Positions 62,881 to 64,000 of a stretch of 64,000 nt of DNA are shown one piece after another. The translations under genes and the position numbers were made by a program. This DNA is from Phascolarctobacterium sp. (GTDB taxonomy: Bacteria > Bacillota > Negativicutes > Acidaminococcales > Acidaminococcaceae): the NCBI RefSeq assembly GCF_030531065.1, contig NZ_JAUNOQ010000003.1, positions 62,001-126,000 on the forward strand, given 5' to 3'. The notes beneath the pieces are model-generated. The model did no database searches, was not told the origin of the DNA, and saw only the letters and a list, made by a program, of their open reading frames with translations. How positions within the stretch are numbered: the first letter of the stretch is position 1; every line of letters starts with the position of its first letter.

Positions 62881-63654
62881 TCACGCCAGCATATAAATTG
62901 CAATGCCCACAGAAAACACGGCCACAAAAATTTTCAGCGCCTTGACGGGAACTATGCTGGCCATACGGCTGCCAACCAGCACCCCCAGCCCGTGGCTAAT
63001 GCACACTAACAGCAACAGCCGCCACAGTTCCGCCGCATTCACGCGCGCCAGATAACCAACGCAGGACGGAACGGCAATGAACACCGAATTCAGCAGCGCA
63101 ATGCCCACGGCCAAACGCGGCGAAACGCCCAACGTCACCAAAAGCGGCATCACAAGAATAGGCCCGCCTGCCCCCGAAAGAGAGCAGACTGCGCCGGTGC
63201 TTAATCCCAGCGCCAGCAAAAACCAGGTCTTGTCAACTAATCCGCCGTTATGCGCAGGCACGCCGTCGGCAGCGCAGCCTGGCTTTCGCTCCCGCCGCAA
63301 ACGGTACAATATAGAAAGCCCCGATAGCAAAACCACCAGATATAAAATAGTTTTAGCGGCGGACTGGCTGATCAGCGCCTGCAAATAAACTCCCGCCACA
63401 GCGCCCGCTATACTGCCAACGCTAAGCTTTAAGGAAATATTTTTTTCGAGGTTGCCGGCGCGGTAATAATTATACGAGCCGATAACGCCGGAAACCAGAA
63501 ACGCCAGAAAGCTGGCCGCCAGCGCCAACTCCACAGAATAGCCCAGCGCGGCCGTGTACAGCATGGGCAGCAGAAAGCCCGCAATACCGCAGATACCGAT
63601 GCTCCAGCCAATTACGGCATTAGCCGCAGCGATAATTAACAAGGTCATGTCCAT
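62881..63654 (-). CDS. TauE/SafE-family permease
   Basis: A 257-residue integral membrane protein with about eight helices. The two repeated halves each start with a glycine-rich motif (NAVIGWSIGICGIAGFLLPML and STGAVCSLSGAGGPILVMPLL), as in TauE/SafE (DUF81) exporters of sulfite or organosulfonates. The start at 63654 follows the stop of the amidohydrolase gene; a longer form from 63699 would overlap that gene and add a charged, non-family N-terminus. Substrate unknown. Confidence 0.85.
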   Translation of the reverse strand: MDMTLLIIAAANAVIGWSIGICGIAGFLLPMLYTAALGYSVELALAASFLAFLVSGVIGSYNYYRAGNLEKNISLKLSVGSIAGAVAGVYLQALISQSAAKTILYLVVLLSGLSILYRLRRERKPGCAADGVPAHNGGLVDKTWFLLALGLSTGAVCSLSGAGGPILVMPLLVTLGVSPRLAVGIALLNSVFIAVPSCVGYLARVNAAELWRLLLLVCISHGLGVLVGSRMASIVPVKALKIFVAVFSVGIAIYMLA

Positions 63655-63658
63655 AATA

Positions 63659-64000
63659 TTATCTGCCCTGCTCCTTCGCAAGATAGCGCTTGAGCTCATA
63701 GCAAACCTCTTCCTTATCCAAGGTCAGGAACTCCCTGCGGCGCAGCAAAAATTTACCGGCCACCATACTGTCGCAAACGTCGCCGCCGCCGGCGCATTCC
63801 AAAAGGCTGTTAAGCCGGTTCAAGGAAGAACGCAAATGAATCCCGCTCCAATCAAGGGCAATCATATCAGCAGGCGCGCCGATGGTCAAGCCCCCGGCGT
63901 TGCTGGCGCCCTCCTGCAAAAGCCTGCCGCCGCCAAAAGCCATACGCAAAATATTTTCGGCAGGCATAACGGCAGGCTCGGCCAGCCGCGTGCCCCAAAA
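63659..64000 (-). CDS. Amidohydrolase-family protein, 3' part only
   Basis: The last about 113 residues of a protein whose start lies beyond the window edge. The sequence (VMPAENILRMAFGGGRLLQ, LTIGAPADMIALDWSG, CDSMVAGKFLLRRREFLTLD) is the C-terminal end of a chlorohydrolase/cytosine-deaminase-like amidohydrolase: the GxPADM(I/L) strand after the barrel and the VAGK turn are typical. The metal-binding residues are outside the window. It runs directly into the TauE-like permease gene, so the two are probably co-expressed. Confidence 0.8.
   Translation of the reverse strand, partial: FWGTRLAEPAVMPAENILRMAFGGGRLLQEGASNAGGLTIGAPADMIALDWSGIHLRSSLNRLNSLLECAGGGDVCDSMVAGKFLLRRREFLTLDKEEVCYELKRYLAKEQGR

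Overview
The window looks like chromosome of a diderm Firmicute (Negativicutes, possibly the Acidaminococcaceae/Phascolarctobacterium branch). Supporting signs are a Firmicutes-type fatty-acid operon controlled by FapR with a FabK-like reductase, a catabolic glutamate dehydrogenase, tandem glycine and ZTP riboswitches, a separate AICAR formyltransferase, and periplasmic adaptor proteins, lipoproteins and an ArnT-like glycosyltransferase that imply an outer membrane. The genus is an inference. Almost every gene lies on the minus strand.

Region 1 (about 0.1-13.2 kb) is the most unusual part: one minus-strand operon for a secreted, probably radical-SAM-modified peptide family. In transcription order it encodes a tandem-GNAT protein, a radical SAM/SPASM maturase, four precursors, three short double-glycine peptides, two HlyD-type adaptors and the two NHLM-type ABC transporters (one with a C39 leader peptidase). 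The four precursors each carry a beta/gamma-crystallin-like region, then an L-T/S-D-D/E-D-L-L-x-V-A-G-G motif, then a short Cys-rich tail. Two of the three short peptides are too short for routine gene calling. The operon promoter has a run of eight G in its 17-bp spacer, so it may be phase variable. A 42-43 bp repeat containing the promoter -35 of a tRNA-Arg gene flanks the operon on both sides.

Region 2 (13.5-25.2 kb) holds YfcE/RdgB, a histone-deacetylase-like and a hydantoinase-like protein with overlapping genes, a PIN/AbrB toxin-antitoxin pair, glutamate dehydrogenase, an HD protein, YccF, a glycine-riboswitch-controlled amino-acid:Na+ symporter and an ArnT-like glycosyltransferase.

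Region 3 (25.2-33 kb) is accessory: a plus-strand Fic protein behind a perfect 13-bp palindrome, an OmpR-type two-component system, two exported proteins, a lipoprotein and a PD-(D/E)XK-like protein whose promoter closely resembles the poly-G promoter of region 1.

Region 4 (33-64 kb) is mainly housekeeping: NUDIX, rpoB-rpoC with a leader terminator, a ComEC-like metallo-hydrolase, a cyclase-family gene broken by an in-frame TAG, the operon fapR-plsX-fabH-fabD-fabG-acpP-fabK-fabF-rnc, yceD-rpmF, ackA, tmcAL, coaD, rsmD, a DUF4127 protein, purH behind a ZTP riboswitch, a radical SAM protein, a HEPN/MNT pair, a TauE/SafE permease and the 3' part of an amidohydrolase gene cut by the window edge.
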